From NCBI GenBank assembly GCA_003647435.1, contig QMMV01000024.1, positions 1 through 12,386 on the forward strand: 12,386 nt of DNA, written 5' to 3'. The translations under genes and the position numbers were made by a program. Of this stretch, positions 12,161 to 12,386 are shown in pieces; positions within the stretch are counted from its first letter, which is position 1, and the number at the start of each line of letters is the position of its first letter. The notes under the pieces are model-generated. The model had not been told where the DNA came from, searched no databases, and saw nothing but the letters and a program-made list of their open reading frames with translations. This DNA is from Deltaproteobacteria bacterium. GTDB lineage: Bacteria; Desulfobacterota; Desulfobacteria; Desulfobacterales; C00003060.

Positions 12161-12386
12161 CGTCAGAGACTGACAGGCCGTTTCCCACAAAATCTTTGGG
12201 GATTGACCCCATACGCCTGCAGACACCGGCAGATGAGGGAAATCTCACTCGAGGTGATGCAGACAATGTATAGATGCAAAACGTCTTAAAGATGTCCGTC
12301 TATCATGAAGGGCTTTACACCCCAAACGAGCACTATTGTGGCCGTATTTCCTTCAACCCGGCCGCAATGGCGGCGTTGTAGGAAAA
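12161..12386. other. Region after csp with only tentative small ORFs
   Basis: A short hairpin, TGGGG/CCCCA (12197-12211), lacks a T-run. On the plus strand a 35-codon ORF (12274-12381) ends GRISFNPAAMAAL; its ATG lies 16 nt after a GAGGTGA purine site. On the minus strand another frame is open from the window edge to a stop at 12286-12288 and ends with VWGVKPFMIDGHL. The two overlap, so at most one is real. I recognise neither with confidence. Confidence 0.3.

Noticed and set aside
1..12386. CRISPR array, tRNA, rRNA, transposase or defence genes
   Set aside because: No regularly spaced repeats, cloverleaf, rRNA-like stretch or recognisable mobile-element or defence protein was found on either strand.

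Overview
The window looks like chromosomal core sequence from an anaerobic, sulfate- or sulfite-reducing bacterium, most likely Desulfobacterota (Desulfobacterales-like). Two genes point there. One is a bona fide dsrC with both C-terminal redox cysteines. The other is ahbA, a subunit of siroheme decarboxylase from the alternative heme route typical of sulfate reducers. The gene order ffh-rpsP-khpA-rimM-trmD-(SPOUT methyltransferase)-rplS-rnhB-yraN-rsmI, the moderate base composition and the palindromic repeats between genes also fit. No phage, transposase, CRISPR, tRNA or rRNA was seen.

Layout. (1) Positions 1-1129, minus strand: a queuosine cluster of yhhQ (precursor transporter), queF (preQ0 reductase) and the first 34 codons of a lipoprotein gene whose ATG overlaps the queF stop. 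(2) Positions 1130-1711: a divergent intergenic region with nested inverted repeats and a TTGACA promoter facing ffh. (3) Positions 1712-8255, plus strand: a long translation, RNA-modification and secretion block, mostly overlapping or tightly spaced. It is interrupted by two repeat-filled gaps, 4131-4399 and 5725-5995. (4) Positions 8362-9417: an FmdB-type zinc-ribbon gene and pyrR. (5) Positions 9442-9942: dsrC as its own transcription unit, with a strong promoter and a clear intrinsic terminator. (6) Positions 9956-11692: yjbQ, ahbA and a nitrilase-superfamily hydrolase. (7) Positions 11735-12160: a promoter, a roughly 139-nt leader or small RNA ending in an intrinsic terminator, then a cold-shock protein gene. 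(8) Positions 12161-12386: a tail with only tentative small ORFs.

Functionally, the large block couples protein targeting (Ffh), ribosomal proteins bS16 and bL19, 30S maturation (RimM), and RNA binding or modification (KhpA, TrmD, the SPOUT enzyme, RsmI). RNase HII and YraN travel with it. The dsrC and ahbA genes tie the window to dissimilatory sulfur metabolism and to heme made from siroheme.

The least explained signals are non-coding. The first is the promoter-terminator pair inside the csp leader. The second is a 43-nt module upstream of ffh that reappears upstream of rplS split in two, with one half inverted around a nested palindrome. The third is a palindromic insertion between rimM and trmD, which leaves a TTG as the likely trmD start.
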